A stretch of DNA of 64,000 nt from Hyphomonadaceae bacterium (GCA_024742355.1 JANSYM010000010.1:1-64000), one strand, 5' to 3'; positions 36,568 to 46,553 are shown, counted from the first letter of the stretch. The notes: generated by a model not told the origin, from the letters alone. Numbers and translations are program-made.

Positions 36568-37722
36568 TTGACCGAAACGGCCACCGAAACCCTGCGGCGT
36601 ACGCCGCTCTACGACATTCACCTTGCCCATGGCGGCAAGATGGTGCCGTTCGCCGGCTATGAAATGCCGGTTCAGTTTGAAGGCGTGAAGCCGGAGCACT
36701 TGTGGACCCGCGAGAGTGCCGGCCTGTTCGATGTCTCGCACATGGGGCCGTGCTTTCTATTTCTGAAAGACGGTTTGGGCACAGACGGTGCGCACGCGAA
36801 AATCGCCGCCCTGATGGAACGCCTGGTGCCGAGCAATATTGCCATTCTCAAACCAGGGCAGGGGCGTCTGTCCGTGCTGCTCAATGAATCTGGCGGCATC
36901 CTCGACGACCTGATCATCACGCGGATGCCGGGCGAGGGCCTGGACGGCATGCTCTACATCGTCGTCAACGGCGCGGTGAAAGCACAGGACTGGGCGCATA
37001 TTGAGCGCGAACTTGGCGATGAGGCGATGCTGCAAAAGGCCGATGATCGCATCCTGATGGCGCTGCAGGGGCCGAAGGCGGAAGCGGTGCTGAGCGAGCA
37101 ATTCCCGGAAGCAACCGACCTCAAATTCATGCGCTGCGCCTATCTGCAACGCGGCGATGAGAAAATCATGCTGTCGCGCTCCGGATATACCGGCGAGGAC
37201 GGGTTCGAACTGCTTTTGCCGAACAATGCCTACGGCCTTGGCATCGTCGAAGACCTGCTTGCCGACGAGCGGGTCAAGCCAATCGGTCTCGGCGCGCGTG
37301 ACAGTCTGCGCCTGGAAGCCGGGCTTTGCCTCTATGGTCACGATATGGATACGACCCGCGACCCGGTCGAAGCGGACCTGGGATGGGTGATCCAGAAATC
37401 GCGCCGCGAGCGCGCTGATTTCCCGGGCGCCGAGCGCATTCTGAAGGCCTTTGAGAATGGCCCCGCCGAAAAACGAGTGGGCATTCAACCGCTGGAGCGG
37501 GCTCCGGCACGGGAAGGCACCGAGATACAGGTGAATGGCGAAACCGTAGGCATCGTCACGTCCGGCGGATTCGGGCCGAGCGTCGAGAAGCCAGTCGCCA
37601 TGGGCTATGTGCGCGCGGACCTCGCGCAGGCCGGAACCAGGATTGACTTGATGGTGCGCGGAAAGGCCCGTCCGGCCGAAGTCTGCGATCTGCCATTCGT
37701 CCAACCAAATTACAAACGCTGA
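36568..37722 (+). CDS. gcvT: Glycine cleavage system T protein (aminomethyltransferase)
   Basis: This 384-residue T protein transfers the methylene group from the H-protein lipoyl arm to tetrahydrofolate and releases ammonia. Motifs are [51 protein letters not shown] and [20 protein letters not shown]. The start is TTG 36568: GGAAGG lies 9 bases upstream and the T-protein N-terminus begins here, while earlier in-frame starts fall inside the second glycine aptamer. It is the first gene of the riboswitch-controlled operon. Confidence 0.95.
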   Translation: MTETATETLRRTPLYDIHLAHGGKMVPFAGYEMPVQFEGVKPEHLWTRESAGLFDVSHMGPCFLFLKDGLGTDGAHAKIAALMERLVPSNIAILKPGQGRLSVLLNESGGILDDLIITRMPGEGLDGMLYIVVNGAVKAQDWAHIERELGDEAMLQKADDRILMALQGPKAEAVLSEQFPEATDLKFMRCAYLQRGDEKIMLSRSGYTGEDGFELLLPNNAYGLGIVEDLLADERVKPIGLGARDSLRLEAGLCLYGHDMDTTRDPVEADLGWVIQKSRRERADFPGAERILKAFENGPAEKRVGIQPLERAPAREGTEIQVNGETVGIVTSGGFGPSVEKPVAMGYVRADLAQAGTRIDLMVRGKARPAEVCDLPFVQPNYKR

Positions 37723-37733
37723 GGGTGAGAGAG

Positions 37734-38105
37734 ATGACCACTTATTTTACAGAAGACCATGAATGGATCGCGGTAGACGGCGATGTCGGCACGATCGGGA
37801 TCACGAAATATGCCGCCGAGCAACTCGGCGACGTGGTCTTTGTCGAAGTGCCTGAAGCCGGTGCCAGTTTTGGCAAAGGCGACGACATGGCTGTCGTTGA
37901 GAGCGTCAAGGCCGCCTCGGATGTCTACGCTCCGGTCAGCGGTGACGTCACCGACGGCAATGGCGACCTCGCTGACGCGCCCGAGACCGTGAACGAAGAC
38001 CCGGAAGGCAAGGGCTGGTTCTGCAAGCTCAAGCTGTCTGACAAAGGCGAGCTTGACGGCCTGATGGACGCTGCGGCCTACAAGACGTTCTGCGACGGCC
38101 TCTAG
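37734..38105 (+). CDS. gcvH: Glycine cleavage system H protein
   Basis: This 123-residue H protein has HEWI near the start and [10 protein letters not shown], and the lipoyl attachment site [16 protein letters not shown] with Lys59. It shuttles the aminomethyl group between P, T and L proteins. The end [18 protein letters not shown] is standard. GAGAGAG precedes ATG 37734, 11 bases after gcvT. The L protein (lpd) is not in the window. Confidence 0.96.
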   Translation: MTTYFTEDHEWIAVDGDVGTIGITKYAAEQLGDVVFVEVPEAGASFGKGDDMAVVESVKAASDVYAPVSGDVTDGNGDLADAPETVNEDPEGKGWFCKLKLSDKGELDGLMDAAAYKTFCDGL

Positions 38106-38108
38106 TTC

Positions 38109-38468
38109 ATGCTGGTCACGGCACTCTTCTGGGGTCTGGCGCTGATCAAGCTTCCGCCAGTGATCGCCGCCGTCGCGCCGAACCAATTGGTGCGCCTGTA
38201 TGGTGCATCCCCAGATGACAAGACCTTGCTGACCCTGTTGCAGCACCGCGCCATCCTGCTCGGCATTGTCGGGGCAGGATGCGCCGTCGCCGCGCATGTC
38301 GAGGCGTTTCGGTGGCCGGCCCTGTGGGCGGCAACGATCAGCGTTGTCAGCTTCCTCGTGCTCAGTGCCGTGCAGGGCCAGTTCAACGGACCGCTGCGCA
38401 AGATTGCGATCATGGACGCCATTGCCGTGCCGCTGCTGATCGCCCTGTTTCTGATTTTACCCTCCTGA
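38109..38468 (+). CDS. Small membrane protein embedded in the gcv operon
   Basis: This 119-residue protein has about four hydrophobic segments ([70 protein letters not shown]). It begins only 3 bases after gcvH and ends 17 bases before gcvPA, so it must be cotranscribed. It is not a glycine cleavage subunit. No known family was recognised. A role in glycine transport or membrane organisation is possible but unsupported. Confidence 0.7.
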   Translation: MLVTALFWGLALIKLPPVIAAVAPNQLVRLYGASPDDKTLLTLLQHRAILLGIVGAGCAVAAHVEAFRWPALWAATISVVSFLVLSAVQGQFNGPLRKIAIMDAIAVPLLIALFLILPS

Positions 38469-38485
38469 CTGGAAGGATCGACTGT

Positions 38486-39829
38486 ATGAGATATCTCCCG
38501 CTCACCCCTGAAGATCGCGCTGCGATGCTGAACACGATTGGTGCGGCATCGGTGGACGATTTTTACGAGGACGTCCCGGAAAGCGCGCGCTTGACGGGGA
38601 CCATTCATGACTTGCCAGACCATCAGGGCGAACTGGCGGTTGAGCGCCATCTCGCGCGCCTGGCCGCGAAGAACACGACCGCCAGTGAGGTGCCGTTCTT
38701 TGTTGGGGCAGGGGCCTATAAGCATCATGTGCCGGCCAGCGTGGACATGATCATCCAGCGCTCGGAATTCCTCACCACCTATACGCCTTACCAGCCGGAA
38801 ATCGCGCAAGGCACGTTGCAGACCCTGTTCGAGTTCCAGACCCAGGTTGCTGCGATGACCGCCATGGATGTAGCCAATGCCAGCATGTATGACGGCTCGA
38901 CGGCATGCGCAGAAGCGGCGGTCATGGCGTGCCGTGTGACGCGTCGCAAGAAAGTGGTGCTGTCAGGCGGCCTCCACCCGCATTATGCGGCGGCGACGCG
39001 CCTGCTCTGCGAAGCCCAGGGCATTGAAGTGGTTCAGCTCGAGCCTGCCGTTGATGGCGAACTTGAACTTGCCAAGCATGTCGACGATGGCACTGCCTGC
39101 GTCATTGGGCAGTCGCCAAACGTATTTGGCACCGTCACAGACCTCTCGCCAGTCGCCGATGCCGCGCATGAGAAAAAGGCGCTTCTAGTCAGCGTGTTTA
39201 CCGAAGCCGTTTCGCTCGGTCTGGTCACCCCACCCGGAGAGATGGGCGCCGATATTGCGGTTGGCGAAGGCCAGTCGATCGGCAATCCGCTGACCTTTGG
39301 CGGCCCCTATGTCGGCCTGTTTGCGTGTACACAGAAACTGGTGCGGCAAATGCCGGGTCGGCTTTGCGGAGAGACTGTCGATGCCGATGGCAAACGCGGC
39401 TTCGTCCTGACCCTGTCGACCCGCGAGCAGCACATTCGCCGGGACAAGGCGACGTCAAATATCTGTACAAATTCGGGCCTTTGCGCACTCGCCTTCACGG
39501 CGCATATGACGCTGCTCGGCGGCAAGGGGCTGGAACAGCTTGCGACGCTCAATCACGAGATTGCCTGCGATCTGGCCGATGCACTTGAGGCTGTGCCGGG
39601 TGTCGAGATCTTGACCCCGCGTTTTTTCAACGAATTTGCTTTCCGTACGCCGGTCGACGCAGAAGCGGTCCTCGCCATGCTGGAAGAACGCGGCGTGCTG
39701 GGCGGCATCCGCGCCAGCCGCTTGCTGCCCGATGACGGCTTTGGCGATATCATTATCGCCGCCGCCACCGAATGCACAACACAAGACGACATCGCCGCTT
39801 ATGCGGCGGCGCTGAAAGAGGTGATCTGA
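38486..39829 (+). CDS. gcvPA: Glycine dehydrogenase (decarboxylating) subunit 1
   Basis: This 447-residue N-terminal half of the split P protein has [73 protein letters not shown] and the later [26 protein letters not shown]. GcvPA and GcvPB together bind PLP, decarboxylate glycine and load the H protein. GGAAGGA precedes ATG 38486. The stop overlaps the gcvPB start by one base. Confidence 0.95.
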   Translation: MRYLPLTPEDRAAMLNTIGAASVDDFYEDVPESARLTGTIHDLPDHQGELAVERHLARLAAKNTTASEVPFFVGAGAYKHHVPASVDMIIQRSEFLTTYTPYQPEIAQGTLQTLFEFQTQVAAMTAMDVANASMYDGSTACAEAAVMACRVTRRKKVVLSGGLHPHYAAATRLLCEAQGIEVVQLEPAVDGELELAKHVDDGTACVIGQSPNVFGTVTDLSPVADAAHEKKALLVSVFTEAVSLGLVTPPGEMGADIAVGEGQSIGNPLTFGGPYVGLFACTQKLVRQMPGRLCGETVDADGKRGFVLTLSTREQHIRRDKATSNICTNSGLCALAFTAHMTLLGGKGLEQLATLNHEIACDLADALEAVPGVEILTPRFFNEFAFRTPVDAEAVLAMLEERGVLGGIRASRLLPDDGFGDIIIAAATECTTQDDIAAYAAALKEVI

Positions 39830-41397
39830 TGGGTATGCAATCGATAGGTCGACCGACCTCACCATTCCCCGCAGGTGTGTCCGACGCGGAAACCGTCTCC
39901 GGCTCCAAAGGCCTGCTGCAAAACGAAGGCCTGATTTTCGAGATTGGCTGCCCGAACAAGACCGGCGTCGACCTGCCGGCGCCTGAGGGCAAGAAGAATC
40001 GTCTCGGCGGCGTTGCGCGCAAGCAAGGCAGCGGATTGCCGGGCCTGTCCGAACCGGAAGCGGTGCGTCATTATATGCGCCTCAGCCAAAAGAATTATGC
40101 CATTGATCTTGGCCTGTTTCCGCTCGGCTCGTGCACGATGAAGCACAATCCACGGCTGAACGAGAAGACGGCGCGGATGCCGGGCTTTGCCGACATCCAC
40201 CCGCTGCAGCCCCAGCGCACCGTGCAGGGCGCTCTGGAACTGATTGATGAGCTGGCGACGTGGCTGAAGACGCTGACCGGCATGCCGGCTGTGGCGATGA
40301 GCCCGAAAGCCGGCGCCCATGGCGAACTGTGCGGCATGCTGGCCATCCGCCAGGCGCTGATCGCACGCGGTGAGGCGGAAACCCGCAAACGCGTGCTGGT
40401 GCCTGCCTCTGCGCATGGGACCAATCCCGCGACGGCGATCCAGTGCGGCTTCATCGTTGATGAGATCAAGGCCGACGCGCGCGGACGGGTCGATATGGAT
40501 GACCTCAAGTCCAAGCTTGAGACAACCGACGATGTTGCCGGGATCATGCTGACCAATCCGAACACGTGCGGGCTGTTTGAAACCGACATCAAGGAGATTG
40601 CCGAACTCATTCACGCCGCTGGCGGCTATTTCTATTGCGATGGCGCAAACTTCAACGCCATTCAAGGGCGCGTTCGCCCCGGCGATCTCGGCGTCGATGC
40701 GATGCACATCAACCTGCACAAGACTTTCTCGACCCCGCATGGCGGCGGCGGACCGGGTTCAGGCCCGACCGTCTTGTCTGACGCGCTGGCGCCATTTGCC
40801 CCGGTACCCTTCGTGGTCAATGATGATGACGGCTTCCGCCTGATCGAAGAGACAGACGGCGCTGCATCGCAGGCCTTTGGCCGGATGGTCGCGTTCCACG
40901 GCCAGATGGGCATGTTCGTACGGGCGCTGACCTATATGCTGAGCCATGGCGCGGACGGCCTGAAACAGGTCGCGGAAGATGCTGTGCTCAATGCCAATTA
41001 CATCCAGGCCCGCCTGAAACATGTGATGACGCCTGCCTTTGACGGCTATTGCATGCATGAGGCGCTGTTCTCGGACGCGTTCACGGCGGAAGGCATCGAG
41101 ACCATCGACATTGCCAAGGCGATGCTGGACGAGGGCTATCACCCGATGACCATGTATTTCCCGCTGGTCGTACACGGCGCCATGCTGATCGAACCGACGG
41201 AGACTGAGAGTAAGCAGGAGCTCGATCGCTTCTGCGACTCGCTTCTTTCGATTGCGGAGCGGGCCGCAGCGGGTGACGAGACTCTGAAAGGCGCGCCTTA
41301 TCTGGCGCCCATGAAGCGTCTTGATGAAACCCAGGCAGCGCGCAAGCCCGTGCTGAAATGGACGGCGCCGGATCCGGACGCCCTCGCTGCGGAATAG
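39829..41397 (+). CDS. gcvPB: Glycine dehydrogenase (decarboxylating) subunit 2
   Basis: This 522-residue C-terminal half of the split P protein carries the PLP lysine in HINLHKTFSTPHGGGGPGSGP. Other hallmarks are LGSCTMKHNPRLNEKTARMPGFADIHPLQP, MSPKAGAHGELCGMLAIRQAL and SAHGTNPATA. The start is ATG 39829 overlapping the gcvPA stop (TGATG); ATG 39835 is also in frame. It ends 1 base before the opposite-strand acyltransferase gene. Confidence 0.95.
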   Translation: MGMQSIGRPTSPFPAGVSDAETVSGSKGLLQNEGLIFEIGCPNKTGVDLPAPEGKKNRLGGVARKQGSGLPGLSEPEAVRHYMRLSQKNYAIDLGLFPLGSCTMKHNPRLNEKTARMPGFADIHPLQPQRTVQGALELIDELATWLKTLTGMPAVAMSPKAGAHGELCGMLAIRQALIARGEAETRKRVLVPASAHGTNPATAIQCGFIVDEIKADARGRVDMDDLKSKLETTDDVAGIMLTNPNTCGLFETDIKEIAELIHAAGGYFYCDGANFNAIQGRVRPGDLGVDAMHINLHKTFSTPHGGGGPGSGPTVLSDALAPFAPVPFVVNDDDGFRLIEETDGAASQAFGRMVAFHGQMGMFVRALTYMLSHGADGLKQVAEDAVLNANYIQARLKHVMTPAFDGYCMHEALFSDAFTAEGIETIDIAKAMLDEGYHPMTMYFPLVVHGAMLIEPTETESKQELDRFCDSLLSIAERAAAGDETLKGAPYLAPMKRLDETQAARKPVLKWTAPDPDALAAE

Positions 41398-41398
41398 A

Positions 41399-42547
41399 TC
41401 AGGCGCGCGCGGGTGTGTTTTCGCTCGCGCGCGTCAGCACTTTCGGTTTCCAGCGCCGGAAGAACCGGATCGATGGTCGCTCGAACCAGTGATAGGTCAG
41501 GGCTGATATCAGGATCGTGCCGGTCGTGACCAGGATGAGGTAGGCGCTCGTTGCCAGCAGGCTGGGCTCAAACAGCGTATAGGTCACCCGCCCGATCGCA
41601 CCGATGGCCAGCGTGTGGCAGAGATAAAGCGAATAGCTCCAGTCGCCGAGATGAACCATGAATTTCGGCACGCGCAGCCCACGCTCCAGTTCCAGTGATA
41701 CCAGTCCATAGATCAGGAGCGCCACCGGAATGCCGTAAAACAGCGTGCGTCGCCAGACCGGGTTCATGCCGGAGAAATCCTCAAATCCGAGGGCTGTCAT
41801 CAGAGCCTGTGTCGGTTGCAGGTCGAGATTGAGGAACGGGATCAGGATGCCGAGGCCGCCAATCAGAGCCGCCGCGAGCGCATGTCGGCGCCAGCCAGCC
41901 TTGATGGCATAACCGACCAGGGCGCCGGCCGTGAATTCCAGAGTCATCGGATAGAAAATCAGCTCGACCGGATTGCCACTGAAATTCGCCGACAGGCCCG
42001 CCAGGGCGCCAATCGTGACCGCGAACGACCAGGCCAGGATGCCATACAGCCGCATGCGGGCAGGCAGCAGCAGGATCAGCAGCGCGAAGGCGATGTAGAA
42101 ATACATCTCATGCACCAGCGTCCAGCCGACGCCGAGCACGGGATGTTCCGGCTGTGGCCAGAGCAGGAATGACTGAAACAGGTGCGTTGGCCCGTCGAGC
42201 CCGGCCGCATCGATGCGCGGGGCGTCCCAGGGTACGCCTTTCATCGTCGCGAAGAAGAATACCATCGCCGCTGCAGACAACCACCACAGCGGATAGATAC
42301 GCGTGGCGCGCGAGAACAGGAAGTCGCCGGCTTGTACAGCGCCTTTTTGCAAATCCGCGGCGACCCAGACCATGATGAAACCGGATATGACAAAGAACAG
42401 GTCGACGCCGTGCGCGCCATTGATCCACAGGTCTGTCAGCTTCGCGCCGCGCTCGGAATGGGCTTCTTCGGTCGCCACGATATGGCAGAAAAATACTGCC
42501 AGGGCGGCAATCCCGCGAAGGGCCTGGATGGAATTCAGCTTCGTCAT
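41399..42547 (-). CDS. Acyltransferase-3 family membrane protein
   Basis: The predicted protein of 382 residues has about ten hydrophobic helices of the OafA/YrhL/WcbI-type acyltransferase-3 family. The N-terminal LRGIAALAVFFCHIV carries the conserved Arg and His, and GVDLFFVISGFIMVW is the family signature. Later TRIYPLWW and LGDWSYSLYLCHTL are conserved. Such enzymes O-acylate surface sugars or lipids. The start MTKLNSIQ at 42547 matches the paralogue beside it (MTQLKSIQ); an ATG at 42559 is also possible. The acceptor is unknown. Confidence 0.87.
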   Translation of the reverse strand: MTKLNSIQALRGIAALAVFFCHIVATEEAHSERGAKLTDLWINGAHGVDLFFVISGFIMVWVAADLQKGAVQAGDFLFSRATRIYPLWWLSAAAMVFFFATMKGVPWDAPRIDAAGLDGPTHLFQSFLLWPQPEHPVLGVGWTLVHEMYFYIAFALLILLLPARMRLYGILAWSFAVTIGALAGLSANFSGNPVELIFYPMTLEFTAGALVGYAIKAGWRRHALAAALIGGLGILIPFLNLDLQPTQALMTALGFEDFSGMNPVWRRTLFYGIPVALLIYGLVSLELERGLRVPKFMVHLGDWSYSLYLCHTLAIGAIGRVTYTLFEPSLLATSAYLILVTTGTILISALTYHWFERPSIRFFRRWKPKVLTRASENTPARA

Positions 42548-42635
42548 GGCTCGCTTCATTCTGCGCGGGGGTCAGCCTGCCAGAAGCTGACGGAATTACC
42601 CATTGGTTTGTGTGTATGGAGGGCCTGAAGTTTAA

Positions 42636-43736
42636 TCAACCGCTCGGCGTCTCACGGGAATCGAACAGCCGTTTGCGCAGGCCGCGTGTGCGCTGGACGA
42701 TCGGCTTTTCGAAACAGGTATAGGTCAATCCGGAGACGAGAAGTGCCGCTGCGCTTGCAAGCACGAGGAAAATCAGATTGTCGAGTGGGCCAGCGACGTC
42801 AAATACGGGGATGACGGCGCGGGCGATCGCGGTGATGACCAATATATGGCAAAGATAGAGCGAATAGCTCCAGTCACCGACCGTGACGAGAAATCCCGGG
42901 ATCAAACGCGTGAGGCGGCCGCGTTGCTCCAGACTGACCAGTCCGTACACAATCAGCGCGTAGGCGGGGCCATACGCAAGCATTCGATGCACCGGCTGGA
43001 CATCAGAGGCGACGGTGAAGTCCACTGCCATAACCGCATAGACCAGCCCCGCGAGTCCAAGGCCTAGCGCGACGCTGGCGAATCGCGTGTGACCGGACAA
43101 TACAAGCCAGGCAACCGCACTGCCCATCAGAAACTCGAGCGTGAGCGGAAACAGCGCCAGGCTAAGCAGGCTGGTCGCGCTGAAGCCGGTCAATTGAAGC
43201 ACTGTTGAGGCGGCGATGAGAAGCGCCCACAGCACAAAGGCTGGCTTGCGGGCATTTACGGGCAGCAACAGGATCAGCGCGAAGACCACGTAGAAGTACA
43301 TTTCGTGGATCAGCGTCCAGCCGAGCGTCAGGACCGGCGGCGGGCCTTGTGGCAGCAGCAGAAAGGATTTGACCAGGTGGATTGGGCCGTCGCCGCTTGA
43401 AACGCGGTCGACATCCCACGGCACGCCTGTCGCGAATGCGAAATACGCAGCCGTGACAGCCGCAAACAGCCACCAGAGCGGATAGATGCGTAAGACGCGC
43501 GAGAACATGAATTTCAGGCTGCTGCTCGATCCTGGGACCCAGTCCCCGGCGACCCAGACCATGATGAAGCCTGAAATCACGAAAAACAGATCGACCCCGC
43601 TAACGCCTGCGGTCCATACGGAACCGAGGATCGGTGTTCCCGTCGCCAACTGAATCTCGAGGCCCTGCAAGTGCGCAAACATGACGGCCAGCGCCGCGAT
43701 GGCACGGAGTGCTTGAATGCTCTTTAACTGAGTCAT
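42636..43736 (-). CDS. Acyltransferase-3 family membrane protein (paralogue)
   Basis: This 366-residue multi-helix protein has the same signatures as its neighbour: LRAIAALAVMFAHLQ, GVDLFFVISGFIMVW, RVLRIYPLWW and VGDWSYSLYLCHIL. It clearly arose by duplication with it, and the region of ALILLLPVN and LTLGWTLIHEMYFYVV is closely matched. It is upstream of the other copy, 88 bases away. The different loops suggest different acceptors or donors; none can be named. Confidence 0.87.
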   Translation of the reverse strand: MTQLKSIQALRAIAALAVMFAHLQGLEIQLATGTPILGSVWTAGVSGVDLFFVISGFIMVWVAGDWVPGSSSSLKFMFSRVLRIYPLWWLFAAVTAAYFAFATGVPWDVDRVSSGDGPIHLVKSFLLLPQGPPPVLTLGWTLIHEMYFYVVFALILLLPVNARKPAFVLWALLIAASTVLQLTGFSATSLLSLALFPLTLEFLMGSAVAWLVLSGHTRFASVALGLGLAGLVYAVMAVDFTVASDVQPVHRMLAYGPAYALIVYGLVSLEQRGRLTRLIPGFLVTVGDWSYSLYLCHILVITAIARAVIPVFDVAGPLDNLIFLVLASAAALLVSGLTYTCFEKPIVQRTRGLRKRLFDSRETPSG

Positions 43737-43859
43737 TTCCTGCCTTGTGTGCCTTTGACGAAACTATTTGCTGAAATTCACGCGATTTCAACGGAATGTG
43801 TGTATGCAAAATGCCTAAGTGTTGCCAGAGTCATAATTCAGAAAAGGCCTATTGGAAGT

Positions 43860-44234
43860 ATGGCACAGAGGACCATATTAGAGCTTATGCCCGACGGATC
43901 GTCCCAATTCGGAAAAGAGCGCCTGAAAAATGGCGCGGCGACTGCGCCGCTTGGGGTGGTTGGCTCGAGCGTACGCACGCTGGTTCGTCAGGCCTTCGCG
44001 CTTTTGGGACTGGCTCTGATCGCGATTGCGATTCCAATTGCCTTTGTCACACCGCTTTTGCCAATCGGTCTCCCAATCGCCATTCTGGGCGTGGTTCTGC
44101 TCGGGCGAAACTCTCTCTGGGGGCGACGTTGGATGGAAGGCGTTCTGGAACGTCATCCGCGGGTAGAGCGGTTTGCGCCGAACTGGCTGATGAGGGCTGT
44201 GTTTGGACGCGAAAAGCGCAGACCTGAAAAGTAA
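43860..44234 (+). CDS. Small membrane protein of unknown function
   Basis: Probably 124 residues from ATG 43860, although the ribosome-binding block GGAAG is close and another in-frame start (43887) is possible. It has a polar N-terminus, then a long hydrophobic region (AFALLGLALIAIAIPIAFVTPLLPIGLPIAILGVVLL) followed by a basic tail (GRRWMEGVLERHPRVERFAPNWLMRAVFGREKRR). The LLPIGLPIAILG turn resembles PGPGW-type small membrane proteins, but the match is weak. It is convergent with the ATP synthase genes. Confidence 0.5.
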   Translation: MAQRTILELMPDGSSQFGKERLKNGAATAPLGVVGSSVRTLVRQAFALLGLALIAIAIPIAFVTPLLPIGLPIAILGVVLLGRNSLWGRRWMEGVLERHPRVERFAPNWLMRAVFGREKRRPEK

Positions 44235-44256
44235 AAGCCCGCTGAAACAGCGGGCT
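44233..44256 (-). terminator. Rho-independent terminator of the F0 ATP synthase operon
   Basis: AGCCCGCTG (44236-44244) and CAGCGGGCT (44248-44256) form a perfect 9-bp stem. On the minus strand it is followed by TTTTAC, 27 bases beyond the atpF stop. On the plus strand there is no T run. Confidence 0.85.
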
Positions 44257-44283
44257 CATCCAAATTCGATTGTAAGAACGCGT

Positions 44284-44838
44284 CTAGTTGAGGCGTTTAT
44301 CGATTTCGCCCAGGGCGCCGTCGAACAGGTCGTCCGCTTCACCAGACCCAGCGAGAATTGACCGTGCAGCATTCGTAGCGGCATCGGCAGCGACACGGCG
44401 TACATCCGCAGCCGCATCCGCTTCAGCGCGCGCGATGCGGGCTTCAGCCTGCGCCTCGCGGCGGGCGACTTTCGCCTTCAGATCGGCCTTGGCCTGTTTC
44501 ATCATGGCGTCAGCATCGGCCTTGGCGCGTTTGATGATGTCATCGGCGGCAGCGTCGGCTTCTTTCGCCTTCTTCTTGGCGTCGGCCATCAGCTTCTTGG
44601 CTTCTTCACGAAGCGCACGAGCCTCATCGATCTGGCTCTGAATGCCTTCAGCGCGCTCGTCGAGTTTGGAGAAGATGGTTTTGAACCCGCCAACAAAACC
44701 TACAATCACAAGAAATGTGACCATAGCGCCCATCGCTGTCGCGGTGACAGGATCGGCATACCAGGCGACGGCTTCATCGCCGGCGGCGTGCGCCATCGGC
44801 GTCAGAAGCAGGGTCGATGCGAGAAGGGTGTAACGCAT
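44284..44838 (-). CDS. atpF: F0F1 ATP synthase subunit b
   Basis: This 184-residue subunit has an N-terminal signal-like stretch (MRYTLLASTLLLTPMAHA), one membrane helix (TATAMGAMVTFLVIVGFVGGFKTIFSKLDERAEGIQ) and a long charged coiled coil rich in Ala/Lys/Glu. It is the stator stalk that pairs with b'. It is last of the F0 genes, 5 bases after the b' gene. The F1 genes are not in the window, the usual alphaproteobacterial split. Confidence 0.93.
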   Translation of the reverse strand: MRYTLLASTLLLTPMAHAAGDEAVAWYADPVTATAMGAMVTFLVIVGFVGGFKTIFSKLDERAEGIQSQIDEARALREEAKKLMADAKKKAKEADAAADDIIKRAKADADAMMKQAKADLKAKVARREAQAEARIARAEADAAADVRRVAADAATNAARSILAGSGEADDLFDGALGEIDKRLN

Positions 44839-44843
44839 GGTCT

Positions 44844-45383
44844 CTATCCTTCTCCGAGAGCGGATTTCACAGCCGAGCTGATGTCCGCCTTGCCGGCTTT
44901 TGTGCTGAACTTGCCGAGAATGGCCTCGGTCGTGTCCGTCGCGATCGATTCGACGCTCTTCATCGCATCAGTGCGGAACGCTTCGATACGTGTTTCAGCC
45001 TCAGCCAGCTTGGCGTCGACTTCGGCGTCGACCTTGGCGGTTTCGGCAGCAATGTTCTTGTCGATCTTGGTGCGGGCCTTGTCGGCTGTCTCGCGCGCCT
45101 TGGCATGCGCCTTGGCGATTGAAACCTCAACAGCCTTCTGGGCCTCTACCGCTTCCTCATTGAGGCGTGCGGCTTCGTCCAGATCACCCGCAATCGAGCT
45201 CTCACGACGTTCCAGCGTGTTGCCGATCTTCGGCAGGATAAAACGCGAAAGGGCAAAATACAGGAACCCGAAAAACACCGCCAACCAGAATAACTGGGAG
45301 GGGAAATGCCACGGGTCAAAAGGCGGGAAGGCCGCCTTTTCAGCACCATGAGCAGATTCTGCAGCCAATACGATTGCAAACAT
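44844..45383 (-). CDS. atpF2: F0F1 ATP synthase subunit b'
   Basis: This 179-residue second b-type subunit has one membrane helix (PSQLFWLAVFFGFLYFALSRFILPKIGNTLERRES) and a coiled coil with QKAVEVSIAKAHAKARETADKARTKIDKNIA. Photosynthetic and many alphaproteobacterial ATP synthases have this b/b' pair. It is followed by atpF and preceded by the c-subunit gene. The start is ATG 45383. Confidence 0.92.
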   Translation of the reverse strand: MFAIVLAAESAHGAEKAAFPPFDPWHFPSQLFWLAVFFGFLYFALSRFILPKIGNTLERRESSIAGDLDEAARLNEEAVEAQKAVEVSIAKAHAKARETADKARTKIDKNIAAETAKVDAEVDAKLAEAETRIEAFRTDAMKSVESIATDTTEAILGKFSTKAGKADISSAVKSALGEG

Positions 45384-45426
45384 AGCCTATCGGGTCCCTA
45401 CAAAGGTTCGAAACAAGTGGACGTGG

Positions 45427-45663
45427 TTAGACCACGAACAGGATCAGGATCGAAACCAGGAAGGCCAGAATGCCGAGCGCTTCTGACAGCGCCATACCGA
45501 TGAACAGGTTACCGGTTTGCTGTGGAGCAGCAGATGGGTTGCGCATTGCAGCGTCCAGGAATGAGCCGAAGATGTTACCCACACCAATCGCAGCACCAAT
45601 CATGCCGAGAGTCGCGAGGCCAGCACCTACATACTTAAGACCGAGAGTGATATCGCCTTCCAT
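45427..45663 (-). CDS. atpE: F0F1 ATP synthase subunit c
   Basis: This 78-residue two-helix proteolipid has helix one with the Gly-rich GLATLGMIGAAIGVGNIFGSFL, polar loop RNPSAAPQQ, and helix two with the proton-carrying Glu61 in FIGMALSEALGILAFLVSILILF. It forms the rotor ring and gives proton specificity. The 111-base gap between atpB and this gene contains a GCCCC/GGGGC hairpin that may set c-subunit stoichiometry; this is inference. Confidence 0.96.
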   Translation of the reverse strand: MEGDITLGLKYVGAGLATLGMIGAAIGVGNIFGSFLDAAMRNPSAAPQQTGNLFIGMALSEALGILAFLVSILILFVV

Positions 45664-45774
45664 GAGAATCTCCTTTGGGAAGTCTTTCGTTCGATTTGCG
45701 CCCCCGTGAAGCGTGTTCCTTGGGGCACGTCAAGTTGAATCAGCACGGCTAAATGGCCGCAGTGAATGGGCTCC

Positions 45775-46545
45775 TTAGTGCGCCGGGTGCAGCGCGTCGT
45801 TAAGGTAGACGCAGGTCAGGATCGCAAACACATAGGCTTGCAGACCTGCGACGAGGAATTCGAGAGCGTTCAGCGCCACACCCATGCCAAAGGCGAGGGG
45901 GGCGACAGCAAGGCCAATACCGCCAGCTGTAATGCCGGTCACAGCAAAGCCTGCGAACAGTTTCAGCATGATGTGTCCAGCCAGCATGTTAGCAAACAGA
46001 CGCAGCGCCAGGGTCAGTGGGCGAGCGACGAATGAGATGATCTCAATCGGGATCAGCAGGATATAGATGTACCAGGGCGCGCCAGACGGGGCGAACAGCT
46101 TGAAGAATTTCAGGCCGTTCTTCCAAAGTCCGAACACGATTACGATGCCGATGACCAACATGGCCAGGGCGCCGGTAACGATGACATGGCTGGTCGTCGT
46201 AAACGCGTACGGGACCATGCCGATCATGTTGGCGAACAGGATGAAGAAGAATAGTGTGAACACGAATGGGAAGAAGCGCAGGCCTTCTTCGCCAGCTGTG
46301 CCGCGGATCATGTCAGCGACGAAGCCATATCCGATCTCGCCCATCGATTGCAGGCGGTTCGGCACGATCTTGCCGCGCGAAGCCGCGTAGCCAAAGAAGG
46401 CAATGCACAGCACGACGCCCAGCAGCATGAAGCCAGCGGCGTTCGTGAAGGAAATGTCGTATCCGAATACAGGTGGCAGCTCGAACCATTTCTGGACTTC
46501 GAACTGATGCATCGGGTCAGCGACTTTGTGGAAAAACAGATTCAT
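45775..46545 (-). CDS. atpB: F0F1 ATP synthase subunit a
   Basis: This 256-residue integral membrane subunit has the conserved stator helix PLTLALRLFANMLAGHIMLKLF carrying the essential Arg, and FFILFANMIGMVPYAFTTTSH and a C-terminal helix with FLVAGLQAYVFAILTCVYLNDALHPAH. It provides the two proton half-channels against the c ring. It is the second F0 gene, 8 bases after atpI. Confidence 0.95.
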   Translation of the reverse strand: MNLFFHKVADPMHQFEVQKWFELPPVFGYDISFTNAAGFMLLGVVLCIAFFGYAASRGKIVPNRLQSMGEIGYGFVADMIRGTAGEEGLRFFPFVFTLFFFILFANMIGMVPYAFTTTSHVIVTGALAMLVIGIVIVFGLWKNGLKFFKLFAPSGAPWYIYILLIPIEIISFVARPLTLALRLFANMLAGHIMLKLFAGFAVTGITAGGIGLAVAPLAFGMGVALNALEFLVAGLQAYVFAILTCVYLNDALHPAH

Positions 46546-46553
46546 TTTCGCGT

